From: Thiomonas sp.
GTDB taxonomy: Bacteria; Pseudomonadota; Gammaproteobacteria; Burkholderiales; Burkholderiaceae_C
Direction: 5' to 3'
Assembly: GCA_027451915.1 (NCBI GenBank)
Contig: DAIDHU010000508.1
Span: 1-6,392, forward strand
DNA length: 6,392 bases
Part shown: positions 1 through 5,973 of the stretch, in pieces
Numbering within the stretch: position 1 is the stretch's first letter
Layout: every line of letters starts with the position of its first letter
Program-made: the position numbers and the translations under genes
The notes under the pieces: generated by a model
What the model saw: only the letters and a program-made list of their open reading frames with translations
What the model was told of the DNA's origin: nothing
Databases searched by the model: none

Positions 1-746
1 ATGCGGTGGCTCATGGCCTGCTCGGGCATGAGCCCGACGAAGTCCCCGGTGCTCAGCAGGGACAGCAGCGTGAGCGTGGAGTTGACCACCGCGCCCACCG
101 GCGGCGGCGCCAGGCCATGCTGCTCGAACAGCGCGCGCGCGTAGCCGGTATCGCCCAGCGCATTGGTGTAGATCCAGCGCGCCTCGCGAAGCTCGGCCAG
201 GCCGCGCGCGCGAGCCCAGGGGCTGCCGCGCTCGGCCGCCACCACCATCTCGGTGTCCAGCAGCGGCTCGCTGAGGAATTCGCCGTTGGCCAGGCCCTGC
301 GGAATGCCCCCGACCACGATGTCCAGCGCGCCGGTGCGCAGTTGCTGCAACTGGGCGACATGCATTTCCTCGTGCACGCGCAGCTTGATGCCCGGGAACT
401 CCCGGCAGAAACTGCGCAGGGCCTCGGGCAGGAGCAACATGATGGCCAGCGGCACGGCCCCCACGTTGAGCTCGCCCTGCATCTGTCCGCCCATCTGGTG
501 GATACGCTGGGTCGCGTCGATGAGTTCCTTCGACACCCTGCGCGCGTGCTCGTGCAGCACGCGGCCCTGGGCCGTGGGCGCCACCCCCTGGTGGGTGCGC
601 ACCAGCAGGGGCGCGCCGAGCTCGAGCTCGAGCTCGCGCAGCATCTTGCTCAGCGCCGGCTGCGACAGGCCGAGCTGGCGCGCGGCACTGCGCACGCTGC
701 CGAGCTCGACCGCCAACACCAGGGCCTGCAATGCAGCCAGTTTCAT
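1..746 (-). CDS. LysR-family transcriptional regulator, partial (C-terminus beyond left edge)
   Basis: This is a DNA-binding transcription factor of the LysR type. The gene reads leftward from an ATG at 746 (protein begins MKLAALQALV) and stays open to base 1, giving 248 complete codons; family members are usually about 300 residues, so the end of the effector domain is missing. Residues 1-60 form the winged helix-turn-helix, with the typical GSVRSAARQLGLSQPALSKML recognition region around 16-36 shown here only as the family hallmark SAARQLGLSQPALSK. Residues about 90-248 are the periplasmic-binding-protein-like effector domain (GELNVGAVPL at 91, LDIVVGGIP at 141). No Shine-Dalgarno sequence is visible before the start; a GC-rich dyad sits there instead. 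The hexamer GAGCTC is repeated three times in the DNA-binding domain. It is divergent from the thioesterase gene, which is one candidate target. The effector and regulon cannot be read from the sequence. Confidence 0.95.
   Translation of the reverse strand, partial: MKLAALQALVLAVELGSVRSAARQLGLSQPALSKMLRELELELGAPLLVRTHQGVAPTAQGRVLHEHARRVSKELIDATQRIHQMGGQMQGELNVGAVPLAIMLLLPEALRSFCREFPGIKLRVHEEMHVAQLQQLRTGALDIVVGGIPQGLANGEFLSEPLLDTEMVVAAERGSPWARARGLAELREARWIYTNALGDTGYARALFEQHGLAPPPVGAVVNSTLTLLSLLSTGDFVGLMPEQAMSHR
618..635. repeat. Triple GAGCTC hexamer inside the LysR DNA-binding domain
   Basis: GAGCTC is repeated three times head to tail and, with one flanking base on each side (617-636), makes a perfect 20-bp palindrome. 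On the coding strand it encodes Glu-Leu three times (residues 38-43) just after the recognition helix. Related regulators usually have a less regular RELEAELG segment at this position. Gain or loss of one unit would keep the frame. Confidence 0.85.
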
Positions 747-979
747 CGTGGGGACCGCCGTCCGGCGGCAAGCGCGCCGGCTGCGCTGAATGCTACCTGC
801 TCGGCCTGCCGTCCTGTCCCGGACATCGAGGCCATGTCGCCGGGCCGGGTCACGCCGCCTGCGCGGCCCTCGCCGGCCGCCCGCGGGCATGCGAAGCCCA
901 TGACCGTGCTTGCCGGGGCGGGACCTAGGCGCGGGACAGGCACAATCGAGCCATCACGACGCACGCAAGGGCTTTCACC
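747..979. promoter_or_regulatory. Divergent intergenic region between the LysR gene and the thioesterase gene
   Basis: No gene is supported in these 233 bp, which must hold the promoters of both divergent genes. Three dyads are visible: CCGCCG-TC-CGGCGG at 755-768, AGCGC-N7-GCGCT at 771-787, and GACAT-N7-ATGTC at 822-838. A possible -10 element for the thioesterase is CACAAT at 941-946, but no matching -35 lies at the right distance. I cannot name a convincing sigma-70 promoter. LysR regulators commonly control a divergent neighbour from such a region, so this is a reasonable place for operator sites. Confidence 0.6.
822..838. promoter_or_regulatory. Candidate operator dyad GACAT-N7-ATGTC
   Basis: This is a perfect 5-bp inverted repeat with a 7-bp spacer, 17 bp overall. 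It lies between the divergent LysR and thioesterase starts, 75 bp from the first and 141 bp from the second. The size suits a LysR-type dimer, but it lacks the exact T-N11-A core, so assignment to LysR is inference. A second dyad of the same 5-7-5 shape (AGCGC-N7-GCGCT, 771-787) is centred 51 bp away. Confidence 0.35.
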
Positions 980-1456
980 ATGGGTTCCCACCAGCTGACC
1001 ATGACGGTGTTGATGACGCCGGGCATGGCCAACTTCTCCGGCAAGGTGCACGGCGGCGCGGTGCTCAAGCTGCTGGACGAGGTGGCCTACGCCTGCGCGG
1101 CGCAGTACAGCGGGCGCTACGTGGTCACGCTGAGCGTGGACCAGGTGACCTTCCTGCAGCCCATCCAGGTGGGCGAGCTGCTGAGTTTCCTGGCCAGCGT
1201 GAACTACACCGGAAGCTCCTCGATGGAAGTGGGCATCAAGGTGGTGGCGCAGGATATCCGCACCCAGACCCAGCGCCATGTGAACAGCTGCTTTTTCACC
1301 ATGGTCGCGGTGGGGGACGACGGACGCCCGGTGGCCGTGCCGCCGCTGCATCCCTCCACGCCCGACGAGCTGCGCCGCTTCGAGGCGGCCAAGCTGCGCA
1401 AGGAACTGCGGCGCGAACTCGCCGCGCGCTTTCGCCAGGCCGCGCGCAAGGGCTGA
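980..1456 (+). CDS. Acyl-CoA thioesterase, hotdog fold (YciA/BACH type)
   Basis: The product (158 aa) is a cytoplasmic acyl-CoA hydrolase that cleaves acyl-CoA to free acid and CoA. It is a single hotdog domain: MTPGMANFSGKVHGG at residues 12-26 with N18 and G25-G26, followed by LKLLDEVAYACA, where D33 matches the usual catalytic acidic residue. The SVDQVTFLQPIQVGE strand (52-66) and the SSSMEVGIKV strand follow. The last 30 or so residues are charged and probably helical. The length is normal for the short bacterial members. The ATG at 980 is preceded by AAGG at 967-970, a weak ribosome binding site at about 9 nt. The gene stands alone, divergent from the LysR gene and convergent with the transporter. 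Chain-length preference is unknown; family membership is firm. Confidence 0.93.
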   Translation: MGSHQLTMTVLMTPGMANFSGKVHGGAVLKLLDEVAYACAAQYSGRYVVTLSVDQVTFLQPIQVGELLSFLASVNYTGSSSMEVGIKVVAQDIRTQTQRHVNSCFFTMVAVGDDGRPVAVPPLHPSTPDELRRFEAAKLRKELRRELAARFRQAARKG

Positions 1457-1468
1457 GCAGATTCAGCC
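1451..1468. terminator. Weak dyad spanning the two convergent stop codons
   Basis: GGCTGA-N6-TCAGCC is a perfect 6-bp inverted repeat with a 6-nt loop. It contains the TGA of the plus-strand thioesterase (1454-1456) and, on the other strand, the TGA of the transporter (1463-1465). It has no T-tract on either side, so a factor-independent terminator is unlikely. It may slow polymerase or protect 3' ends on both strands. Confidence 0.25.
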
Positions 1469-2965
1469 GGGCCTGGCGCGGGCGGCCGCAAGCCGCAAGG
1501 CGCCCAGCAGCAGCATCGCGAGCCCGAAGCCGCCCAGCGAAACCAGCGCCAACCGGCCGAACAGGTGCAGGTACAGAGGCAGGGTCTGCTGGGCGCTCAG
1601 CTGGGCGCCCAGCGGCACCTGCGCGAGATTCGCGACCAGGCCGCCGAGGTACATGGACAGGCCGCTGACCGCGAAGAACACCCCCATCAGCAAGCCGGAC
1701 AGGCGCTCGGGCACATGGCGCGCGATCACCGCCAGCCCGAGGCCGCTGAGCAGCAGCTCGCCGAGGGAGATCAGGCCGTAGCCGGCCACGACGAACCACG
1801 CCGGAACCCGCCCGTCCACCGCCGCCAGGCCGCTGGCCGCGAACACCGCGAAGCCGGCCGCCACGGCCACGAAGCCCAGCGCGAACTTGGCTTCCAGGGA
1901 CAGGTCGCCGGGGCCCCGCGCCATGCGCGTGTACAGCCAGGCCAGGCCCGGGCTGAGCACCATGATCCACATGGGGTTGAGGGCCTGGAACTGCGCCGGC
2001 AGCACATGCAGCGCGAGCCCGCCGGCCATGCGCAGCTCGGTGTCGACATTGCGAAGCGCGAACAGGGTCAGCGACGTGGACATCTGCTGGTAGAACACGA
2101 AATACAGGCCCACTTCCAGCACCAGGACACCGGCCGTGAACAGGCCCGGGCGCTCGTGCGCGTGGGCCCGGCGCAGCACCACCATGTAGGCCACGAGCAC
2201 GGCGACGCCCAGGGCCGCCACGCCGAGGTCGGCCAGCTCGACATGGGCCAGCACGAAGGCACCCAGGGCCGCGGCCAGCGCCACGCCGGCCAGCAAGGCC
2301 GCTGCCCGTCGGGTTCCGACGGGCCTCGCATCGGCGGGGCTGCCCACCCAGTGCAGCGCATCGCGCATCCAGCGGTAATTGGCCAGGCCCAGCAGCAGGC
2401 CGGCGCAGCTCACCGCGAAGGCGGCGTGCCAGCCCCAGATCTCGCGCACCCAGGGCGTGGCGAGCATGGACACCGTGGAGCCGATGTTCACGGCCATGTA
2501 GTACATGGTGAAGGCGCTGTCGATGCGCGCCGGCTCGCTTTCGTAGATGCGCCGCACCAGGTTGGCCGCATTGGGCTTGAACAGGCCGTTGCCCACGGCG
2601 ATCAGCGCCAGCGAGGCGAACAGAAGTTCGAGCCGGCGCAGCGGCAGCGCCAGCAGGCCGTAGCCGGCCGCCAGAACCATGGCCCCCGCCAGCATGGAGC
2701 GCCGCGTGCCCAGCCAGCGATCCCCGGCCCAGCCGCCCAGCACCGGCAGCGCATACTCCAGCGCGCTCAGCGCTCCCCAGCTCAGGTTGGCGCGCTCATC
2801 CGCATAGCCCAGGCCCTGCACCATGTACAGCACCATCAGCGCGGCCATGCCGTAGAAGCCGAAGCGCTCCCACAACTCGATCATGAACACCGTGGCGAAG
2901 GCACGGCGCTGCTCGGCGGGCTGCGCGCGGGGGGAGATGCCGGAGGTCTGCGGATTCATGAGCAT
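1463..2965 (-). CDS. Proton-dependent di/tripeptide transporter, POT/PTR2 family (DtpA-like)
   Basis: This inner-membrane major-facilitator protein (500 aa, the size of E. coli DtpA) belongs to the proton-coupled di- and tripeptide symporters. The family signature ExxERFxxYG is present as ELWERFGFYG at residues 30-39. It is followed by GGWAGDRWLGTRR (77-89), GNGLFKPNAANLV (125-137, with K130), FTMYYMAVNIGS (152-163), FYQQMSTSLTLF (291-302), NPMWIM (330-335) and SLGELLLSGLGLAV (400-413). These run along about a dozen hydrophobic segments. The start is uncertain: ATG at 2965 or 2959, and neither has a Shine-Dalgarno sequence, although the family needs sequence from about residue 20 onward. It is the last minus-strand gene, 88 bp after the dehydrogenase, so co-transcription with the formaldehyde genes is possible but unproven. 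Peptide range cannot be read from sequence. Confidence 0.93.
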   Translation of the reverse strand: MLMNPQTSGISPRAQPAEQRRAFATVFMIELWERFGFYGMAALMVLYMVQGLGYADERANLSWGALSALEYALPVLGGWAGDRWLGTRRSMLAGAMVLAAGYGLLALPLRRLELLFASLALIAVGNGLFKPNAANLVRRIYESEPARIDSAFTMYYMAVNIGSTVSMLATPWVREIWGWHAAFAVSCAGLLLGLANYRWMRDALHWVGSPADARPVGTRRAAALLAGVALAAALGAFVLAHVELADLGVAALGVAVLVAYMVVLRRAHAHERPGLFTAGVLVLEVGLYFVFYQQMSTSLTLFALRNVDTELRMAGGLALHVLPAQFQALNPMWIMVLSPGLAWLYTRMARGPGDLSLEAKFALGFVAVAAGFAVFAASGLAAVDGRVPAWFVVAGYGLISLGELLLSGLGLAVIARHVPERLSGLLMGVFFAVSGLSMYLGGLVANLAQVPLGAQLSAQQTLPLYLHLFGRLALVSLGGFGLAMLLLGALRLAAARARPG

Positions 2966-3053
2966 GGCGCGCCGGGCGCGGGCCGCGCGTTGGTTCCATG
3001 CTGCCTTGGACCTCCCGGCGCCGGCGAAGTTCCCCGCCTGCCCCCGAAAACCC
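2966..3053 (-). promoter_or_regulatory. Leader region before the transporter gene
   Basis: This is an 88-bp GC-rich gap between the dehydrogenase stop and the transporter start. On the minus strand a GGGAGG (3011-3016) is spaced 11 nt from an ATG at 2999, but that ATG is out of frame with the transporter. No in-frame ATG, GTG or TTG exists in the gap upstream of 2965. I see no terminator with a T-tract and no clear promoter. Confidence 0.4.
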
Positions 3054-3935
3054 TCAGGCCTGATACAGCTTGATCAGCGCCTGCGTGCCGTCGCGCCCCA
3101 GCCCGCGCTCGGCCATGCGCTGGTACAGGCCGCGCGCCAGCGCCAGGCCGGGGAGCTCCAGGCCCATCTGCTCGGCCTCGCCCAGCGCGATGCCCAGGTC
3201 CTTGAGAAAGTGCTCGATGAAAAATCCCGGCGCGAAGTCGCCGGCGATGATGCGCGGGCCCAGCACGTTGAGCTGGAAGCCCGAGGCCGCGCCGCCGCCG
3301 ATGGCCTGCAGCACGGTCTGCGGGTCGAGTCCGGCGTGGCGAGCGTAGACCAGGCCCTCGGTGACGCCGACGATGGTCGAGGCGATGACGATCTGGTTGC
3401 ACATCTTGGTGTGCTGCCCGGTGCCAGCGCCGCCGAGCAGCACGATGTTCTTGCCCATCAGCGACAGCACCGGCAGCGCGCGCTCGAAATCCGCCTGCTC
3501 GCCGCCGGCCATGATGGACAGGCGGGCCTCGCGCGCGCCCACGTCGCCCCCGGAAACCGGCGCGTCCAGCGCGCCGCATCCGCGCGTGCGCGCGGCTTGC
3601 GCGATGCGCCGGGCCAGCGAGGGGCTGGAGGTGGTCATGTCCACCAGCAGCGCGCCCGCCGCCGCGCGCTCGACAATGCCCCCCTGGCCCAGGTAGACCT
3701 GCTCCACGTCGGCCGGGTAGCCGACCATGGTGATCACCACTTCCGATGCGGCGGCCACCTCGCCGGGGCTGTCGCACCAGCGGGCCCCTCGGGCCAGCAG
3801 CTCGTCGGCCTTGTCGCGCGAGCGGTTGTACACGCGCAGCTCGTGGCCGGCGGCCAGCAGGTGGCCGGCCATGCTGCGCCCCATGATGCCCAGGCCGATG
3901 AAGCCGATGCGAAGGGGCTGTGCCTTGGTGTTCAT
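3054..3935 (-). CDS. NAD(P)-dependent beta-hydroxyacid dehydrogenase (3-hydroxyisobutyrate dehydrogenase / tartronate semialdehyde reductase family)
   Basis: The 293-aa product is a cytoplasmic oxidoreductase that interconverts a beta-hydroxyacid and its semialdehyde. The N-terminal Rossmann domain carries IGFIGLGIMG at residues 10-19, with NRSRDKA after the second strand. The R at 38-40 and the absence of an acidic residue there hint at NADP(H), but this is weak. The substrate segment DAPVSGGDVGA is at 124-134, and the catalytic lysine is K177 in GTGQHTKMCNQ, with N180 nearby. The C-terminal helical domain follows and the length is standard. The motif TMVGYPADVEQVYLG resembles YkwC-type members, whose substrates are not settled. 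The ATG at 3935 has a strong GGGAG ribosome binding site 8 nt upstream. The gene lies 19 bp after frmB, so it is likely in the same operon. Its exact substrate is unknown. Confidence 0.9.
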   Translation of the reverse strand: MNTKAQPLRIGFIGLGIMGRSMAGHLLAAGHELRVYNRSRDKADELLARGARWCDSPGEVAAASEVVITMVGYPADVEQVYLGQGGIVERAAAGALLVDMTTSSPSLARRIAQAARTRGCGALDAPVSGGDVGAREARLSIMAGGEQADFERALPVLSLMGKNIVLLGGAGTGQHTKMCNQIVIASTIVGVTEGLVYARHAGLDPQTVLQAIGGGAASGFQLNVLGPRIIAGDFAPGFFIEHFLKDLGIALGEAEQMGLELPGLALARGLYQRMAERGLGRDGTQALIKLYQA

Positions 3936-3943
3936 TTGCGGAT

Positions 3944-3948
3944 CTCCC
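3944..3948 (-). promoter_or_regulatory. Shine-Dalgarno sequence of the dehydrogenase gene
   Basis: GGGAG, within GAGGGAGAT on the minus strand, ends 8 nt before the ATG at 3935. It fixes the start at MNTKAQPL and rules out longer readings that run back through the end of frmB in another frame. It is the best ribosome binding site in the window. Confidence 0.8.
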
Positions 3949-3954
3949 TCTGAT

Positions 3955-4806
3955 TCAAAGCGGATCGCCCAGATGGCGCGCGTGATGCTCGAAATGCTCG
4001 CCCAGGAAACTGGCGACGAAGTAGTAGCTGTGGTCGTAGCCTTCGCGCAGGCGCAGCTCCAGCGGATGCGCCGCGGCCTCGCAGGCCTGGCGCAGCAGCT
4101 GCGGGCGCAGCTGTTCGTCCAGGAAGGGGTCGTCGGCGCCCTGGTCCACCAGCAGGGGCAGGCGCTGCCGGGCCCCGGCCAGCAGGGCCACGGCATCCCA
4201 GGCCTGCCAGCCGCGAGGGTCCGCGCCCAGGTAGGCCGCGAAGGCCTTGCGTCCCCAGGGCACCTGCGAGGGCGCCACGATGGGGGCGAAGGCCGAGACG
4301 CTGCGGTAGCGCCCGGGGTTGCGCAGCGCCGTCACCAGCGCCCCGTGCCCGCCCATCGAATGGCCGCTGATGCCTCGCGCGTCGCCGGCCGGGAAATGCG
4401 CCTGCACCCAGGCCGGCAGCTCCTCGGCCACGTAGGTCTGCATGCGGTAGTGCGCGGACCAGGGCGCCTGGGTGGCATCCACGTAGAAGCCGGCGCCCTG
4501 CCCGAGGTCGTAGGCGGGATCGTCGGCCACGCCCAGGCTGCCCCGCGGGTCGCGCGGACTGGTGTCGGGGGCCACCACGATCAGGCCGTGGCGCGCCGCG
4601 TGCTGCTGCGCGCCCGCCTTGGTGAGGAAGTTCTGCTCGGTGCAGCTCAGGCCTGACAGCCAGTACAGCACGCCGCAGCGCCGGCCCTGCAGCGCGGCCG
4701 GCGGCAGGTACACGCCGACGTTCATGTCGCAGCCCAGGCTGGCCGCTGCATGGCGCCACACTTCCTGCCGGCCGCCGAAGCATGCGTGGTGTTCGATGCG
4801 CTCCAC
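3955..4806 (-). CDS. frmB: S-formylglutathione hydrolase
   Basis: This cytoplasmic serine esterase (283 aa; also called FghA) hydrolyses S-formylglutathione to formate and glutathione, the second enzymatic step of formaldehyde detoxification. It is an alpha/beta hydrolase of the esterase D family. The opening ERIEHHACFGGRQEVWRH is typical. The conserved cysteine is C55 in WLSGLSCTEQNF, the nucleophile is S150 in GHSMGG, the acid is D226 in DQGADDPFLD, and the histidine is H259 in GYDHSYYF. I choose the GTG at 4806 because the family N-terminus begins exactly there; the first downstream ATG (residue 28) would remove it. No ribosome binding site precedes the GTG, and the frmA stop is 8 bp away, which suggests translational coupling. 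The length is normal and identification is firm. Confidence 0.96.
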   Translation of the reverse strand: MERIEHHACFGGRQEVWRHAAASLGCDMNVGVYLPPAALQGRRCGVLYWLSGLSCTEQNFLTKAGAQQHAARHGLIVVAPDTSPRDPRGSLGVADDPAYDLGQGAGFYVDATQAPWSAHYRMQTYVAEELPAWVQAHFPAGDARGISGHSMGGHGALVTALRNPGRYRSVSAFAPIVAPSQVPWGRKAFAAYLGADPRGWQAWDAVALLAGARQRLPLLVDQGADDPFLDEQLRPQLLRQACEAAAHPLELRLREGYDHSYYFVASFLGEHFEHHARHLGDPL

Positions 4807-4814
4807 GACCGGGC

Positions 4815-5924
4815 TCAGAAGTGGATCACGCTGCGGATGGACTTGCCTTCGTGCATGAGATCGAAGGCCTCGTTGATGCGCTCCAGCCCCATGGTGTGGG
4901 TGACGAAGGGCGCCAGCTTGATGGTGCCGCGCATCGCGTCCTCCACCATGCCGGGCAGCTGGCTGCGGCCCTTGACCCCGCCGAAGGCGGTGCCCTTCCA
5001 GGTGCGACCGGTGACCAGCTGGAAGGGCCGGGTGGAGATCTCCTGCCCCGCGCCGGCGACTCCGATGATGATCGACTGGCCCCAGCCGCGGTGCGCGCAT
5101 TCCAGCGCGGCGCGCATGACCTGCACATTGCCGATGCATTCGAAGGAGTGGTCCACGCCCCAGCCGGTCATGTCGACCACCACCTGCTGGATGGGCTTGT
5201 CGTGGTCCCTGGGGTTGACGCAGTCGGTGGCGCCGAACAGGCGGGCCAGCTCGAACTTGTCCGGGTTGGTGTCGATGGCGATGATGCGCCCGGCCTTGGC
5301 CAGCTGCGCCCCGTGCACCACGGCCAGCCCGATGCCCCCGAGGCCGAACACGGCCACCGTGTCGCCGGGCTGCACCTTGGCGGTGTTGGACACCGCGCCC
5401 AGCCCGGTGGTCACGCCGCAGCCCAGCAGGCAGGTCTGCTCGGGATCGGCCCGCGCGTCCACCTTGGCCAGCGAGACCTCGGCCACCACCGTGTACTCGC
5501 TGAAGGTGGAGCAGCCCATGTAGTGGTGGACCGGCCGCCCATCGTAGGAAAAGCGCGTGGTGCCGTCGGGCATCAGGCCCTTGCCCTGGGTGGCGCGCAC
5601 GGCCACGCACAGATTGGTCTTGCCGGACTTGCAGAACAGGCACTCGCCGCATTCGGCGGTGTACAAGGGGATCACGCGGTCACCCGGACGCACGCTGGTG
5701 ACGCCCTCGCCCACCTCCACCACGACGCCCGAGCCCTCGTGGCCGAGCACGGCCGGGAACACCCCCTCGGGGTCGCTGCCCGACAGCGTGAAGGCGTCGG
5801 TGTGGCACACCCCCGTGTGGGTGATGCGCACCAGCACCTCGCCCTTGCGCGGCGGCGCCACGTCGATCTCGACGATCTCGAGGGGTTTGCCGGGGGCGAA
5901 GGCGACGGCGGCGCGGGATTTCAT
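4815..5924 (-). CDS. frmA: S-(hydroxymethyl)glutathione dehydrogenase / class III alcohol dehydrogenase
   Basis: This cytoplasmic zinc enzyme (369 aa, the usual length; also called AdhC) oxidises S-(hydroxymethyl)glutathione to S-formylglutathione with NAD+. Class III members can also reduce S-nitrosoglutathione. Catalytic zinc ligands are C40, H62 (with E63) and C169. The structural zinc site is C92, C95, C98 and C106 in ECGECLFCKSGKTNLC. The Rossmann motif GLGGIG is at 194-199, and D218 in AIDTN fits NAD+ preference. R110 in VRATQGKGLMPDGTTRF corresponds to the class III arginine that favours the glutathione adduct. The start is ATG 5924 (MKSRAAVAFAPGKPL), with AGGAA at 5934-5938 about 9 nt upstream. 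An in-frame ATG at 5996 would add 24 residues not typical of the family. It is the first gene of the operon with frmB. Confidence 0.97.
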   Translation of the reverse strand: MKSRAAVAFAPGKPLEIVEIDVAPPRKGEVLVRITHTGVCHTDAFTLSGSDPEGVFPAVLGHEGSGVVVEVGEGVTSVRPGDRVIPLYTAECGECLFCKSGKTNLCVAVRATQGKGLMPDGTTRFSYDGRPVHHYMGCSTFSEYTVVAEVSLAKVDARADPEQTCLLGCGVTTGLGAVSNTAKVQPGDTVAVFGLGGIGLAVVHGAQLAKAGRIIAIDTNPDKFELARLFGATDCVNPRDHDKPIQQVVVDMTGWGVDHSFECIGNVQVMRAALECAHRGWGQSIIIGVAGAGQEISTRPFQLVTGRTWKGTAFGGVKGRSQLPGMVEDAMRGTIKLAPFVTHTMGLERINEAFDLMHEGKSIRSVIHF

Positions 5925-5933
5925 GGCCGGGGG

Positions 5934-5938
5934 TTCCT
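5934..5938 (-). promoter_or_regulatory. Shine-Dalgarno sequence of frmA
   Basis: AGGAA on the minus strand lies 9 nt before the ATG at 5924. It supports MKSRAAVAF as the N-terminus rather than the in-frame ATG at 5996. Confidence 0.65.
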
Positions 5939-5945
5939 GGATGAG

Positions 5946-5965
5946 CGGATCGGGCGACCGATCCG
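5946..5965. promoter_or_regulatory. Perfect 8-bp inverted repeat upstream of frmA (candidate operator or hairpin)
   Basis: CGGATCGG-GCGA-CCGATCCG is an uninterrupted 8-bp inverted repeat with a 4-bp centre, ending 21 bp before the frmA start codon. Past a one-base bulge (5945) it extends by TGA/TCA. It fills the spacer between the -35-like and -10-like hexamers. No T-tract follows on either strand, so it does not look like a terminator. It could be a repressor or activator site, or a leader hairpin in the frmA transcript. Which factor would bind is unknown. Confidence 0.6.
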
Positions 5966-5973
5966 TCAAGGAA

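Noticed and set aside
918..937. Direct repeat GCGGGAC (918-924 and 931-937) before the thioesterase
   Set aside because: Only 7 bp of G/C-rich sequence, readily expected by chance in this composition.
6..998. A 330-codon plus-strand frame over the left LysR gene and the intergenic region
   Set aside because: It is antisense to a clear LysR protein and overlaps the thioesterase start in another frame; the composition is shadow-like.
910..1668. A 252-codon plus-strand frame overlapping the thioesterase
   Set aside because: The thioesterase frame has the hotdog motifs; this frame gives a Gly/Arg/Ala-rich product and runs on into the antisense of the transporter.
2966..2973. GGCGCGCC palindrome abutting the transporter ATG
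   Set aside because: Self-complementary GC octamers are common in such DNA; it has no loop for a hairpin and no further support as a site.
1565..3073. A 502-codon open frame on the plus strand opposite the transporter
   Set aside because: Its product is rich in His, Gln, Arg and Gly with no recognisable domain, and it is explained as the antisense of a GC-rich gene whose minus-strand product carries all the POT-family motifs.
4807..5652. Upstream extension of the frmB frame through the frmA gene
   Set aside because: The frame lacks stops only because of base composition; the family N-terminus begins at the GTG at 4806, and the extension is an out-of-frame reading of frmA.
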